From Oscillospiraceae bacterium (GTDB taxonomy: Bacteria; Bacillota; Clostridia; Oscillospirales; Oscillospiraceae), in the NCBI GenBank assembly GCA_016290695.1, contig JAEEUX010000008.1:1-20896 (forward strand): a stretch of 20,896 nt of DNA. The letters are read 5' to 3'. This document shows, one piece after another, positions 20,141 through 20,896 of this stretch (within the stretch, counting starts at the first letter, position 1; each line of letters begins with the position of its first letter). The position numbers and the translations under genes are program-made. The notes under the pieces are model-generated. The model saw nothing but the letters and a program-made list of their open reading frames with translations. It did not search any database and was not told the origin of the DNA.

Positions 20141-20896
20141 TCAGTTTCTGAGAGAATGCAGCGGCGCGGGGATCCTTCCGCCGCGGCTGATGAAATCCCT
20201 GCTCGACCAGGAGTGGACGGGCATAATCGGCGCGGAGCCGAGAAGACCGCCGAATTCCACCATGTCGCCGACCTTTTTGCCCGGGGCGGGGATGATGCGG
20301 ACGGCGGTTGTCTTGTTGTTTATCATGCCGATCGCCGCCTCGTCCGCGATTATGGCGGAGATGGTCTCGGCGGGGGTATCGCCGGGGACGGCTATCATAT
20401 CGAGGCCGACGGAGCAGACGCAGGTCATGGCCTCGAGCTTATCTATGCAGAGCGAGCCCTTCTGCGCGGCGGCGATCATGCCGGCGTCCTCGCTGACGGG
20501 GATGAACGCGCCGGAAAGGCCGCCCACGTTCGAGGAGGCCATGACGCCGCCCTTCTTGACAGCGTCGTTAAGGAGCGCGAGCGCTGCCGTAGTGCCGTGG
20601 GTGCCGACGCTTTCAAGACCCATTTCCTCAAGAATTTCGGCGATACTGTCGCCGACTGCGGGGGTGGGCGCGAGGGAAAGGTCGACTATGCCGAAGGGTA
20701 CGCCGAGGCGCGAGGACGCCTCGCGCGCGACGAGCTGGCCCATGCGTGTAATGCGAAACGCTGTCTTCTTGATGGTTTCCGCCACGACGTCGAAGCTCTG
20801 ACCCTTTACGGCCTGCAGCGCGTGATGCACGACGCCGGGGCCGCTGACGCCGACGTTTATTTCACATTCCGGCTCGCCCACGCCGTGGAACGCACC
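20141..20896 (-). CDS. DUF711 / PFL-family protein, C-terminal part
   Basis: The last 251 codons of a longer gene; the frame is open to the right edge, so the true start is outside. Conserved family stretches are INVGVSGPGVVHHAL, IVDLSLAPTPAVGDSIAEIL, GTTAALALLNDAVKKGG, VGGLSGAFIPVSEDAGM, EAMTCVCSVGLDMIAVPGD and KTTAVRIIPAPGKKVGD. These mark the UPF0210/DUF711 family, whose fold resembles glycyl-radical (PFL-like) proteins but whose biochemical role is not settled. It is directly upstream of miaA with a 1-nt gap, an apparent operon. Confidence 0.92.
   Translation of the reverse strand, partial: GAFHGVGEPECEINVGVSGPGVVHHALQAVKGQSFDVVAETIKKTAFRITRMGQLVAREASSRLGVPFGIVDLSLAPTPAVGDSIAEILEEMGLESVGTHGTTAALALLNDAVKKGGVMASSNVGGLSGAFIPVSEDAGMIAAAQKGSLCIDKLEAMTCVCSVGLDMIAVPGDTPAETISAIIADEAAIGMINNKTTAVRIIPAPGKKVGDMVEFGGLLGSAPIMPVHSWSSRDFISRGGRIPAPLHSLRN

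Overview
The window looks like chromosomal DNA of a moderately GC-rich, low-oxygen Gram-positive bacterium of the class Clostridia, probably of the gut Oscillospirales/Ruminococcaceae type. This is inferred from three things: a bacterial V-type ATPase operon, a Bacillus-like division cluster (yggS-sepF-divIVA-ileS-lspA-rluD), and the intergenic repeat style. There are no rRNA or tRNA genes, CRISPR arrays, transposase genes or phage genes.

Region 1 (1-6685, + strand) is a V-type ATPase operon in the order I-K-E-C-F-A-B-D. Subunit I is cut by the left edge, and a clear intrinsic terminator follows D. The rotor subunit K and the end of subunit I carry the residues known to bind or gate Na+ in the Enterococcus hirae enzyme, so a sodium-coupled ATPase is predicted.

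Region 2 (6686-7870) holds a 163-bp nested inverted repeat with perfect 20-bp ends (a MITE-like or palindromic repeat candidate). It is followed by a lone ParB/Noc-type gene and a hairpin at the convergent gene junction.

Region 3 (7851-10720, - strand) is a compact metal-handling operon: an HMA metallochaperone-like protein, an 88-aa small membrane-type protein (DUF6110-like), and a P-type ATPase with an unusual transmembrane metal motif. The last gene is a 26-aa single-span peptide whose start overlaps the ATPase stop (ATGA). A good promoter and two tandem 16-bp operator-like sites lie upstream. This is the best candidate in the window for an under-described system.

Region 4 (10730-18619, - strand) reads hlyD-like, yggS, sepF, divIVA, hairpin, ileS, terminator, lspA, rluD, terminator: cell division, isoleucyl-tRNA synthesis, lipoprotein processing and rRNA modification. 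LspA has a long acidic C-terminal tail. An in-frame TGA interrupts it, and 41 codons of the same composition follow. IleRS has variant signature motifs (HMGT and AMHKS).

Region 5 (18620-20896, - strand) has a hairpin-rich intergenic repeat, then hfq (with an E. coli-like RRER rim), miaA, and a DUF711/PFL-family gene that runs off the right edge.
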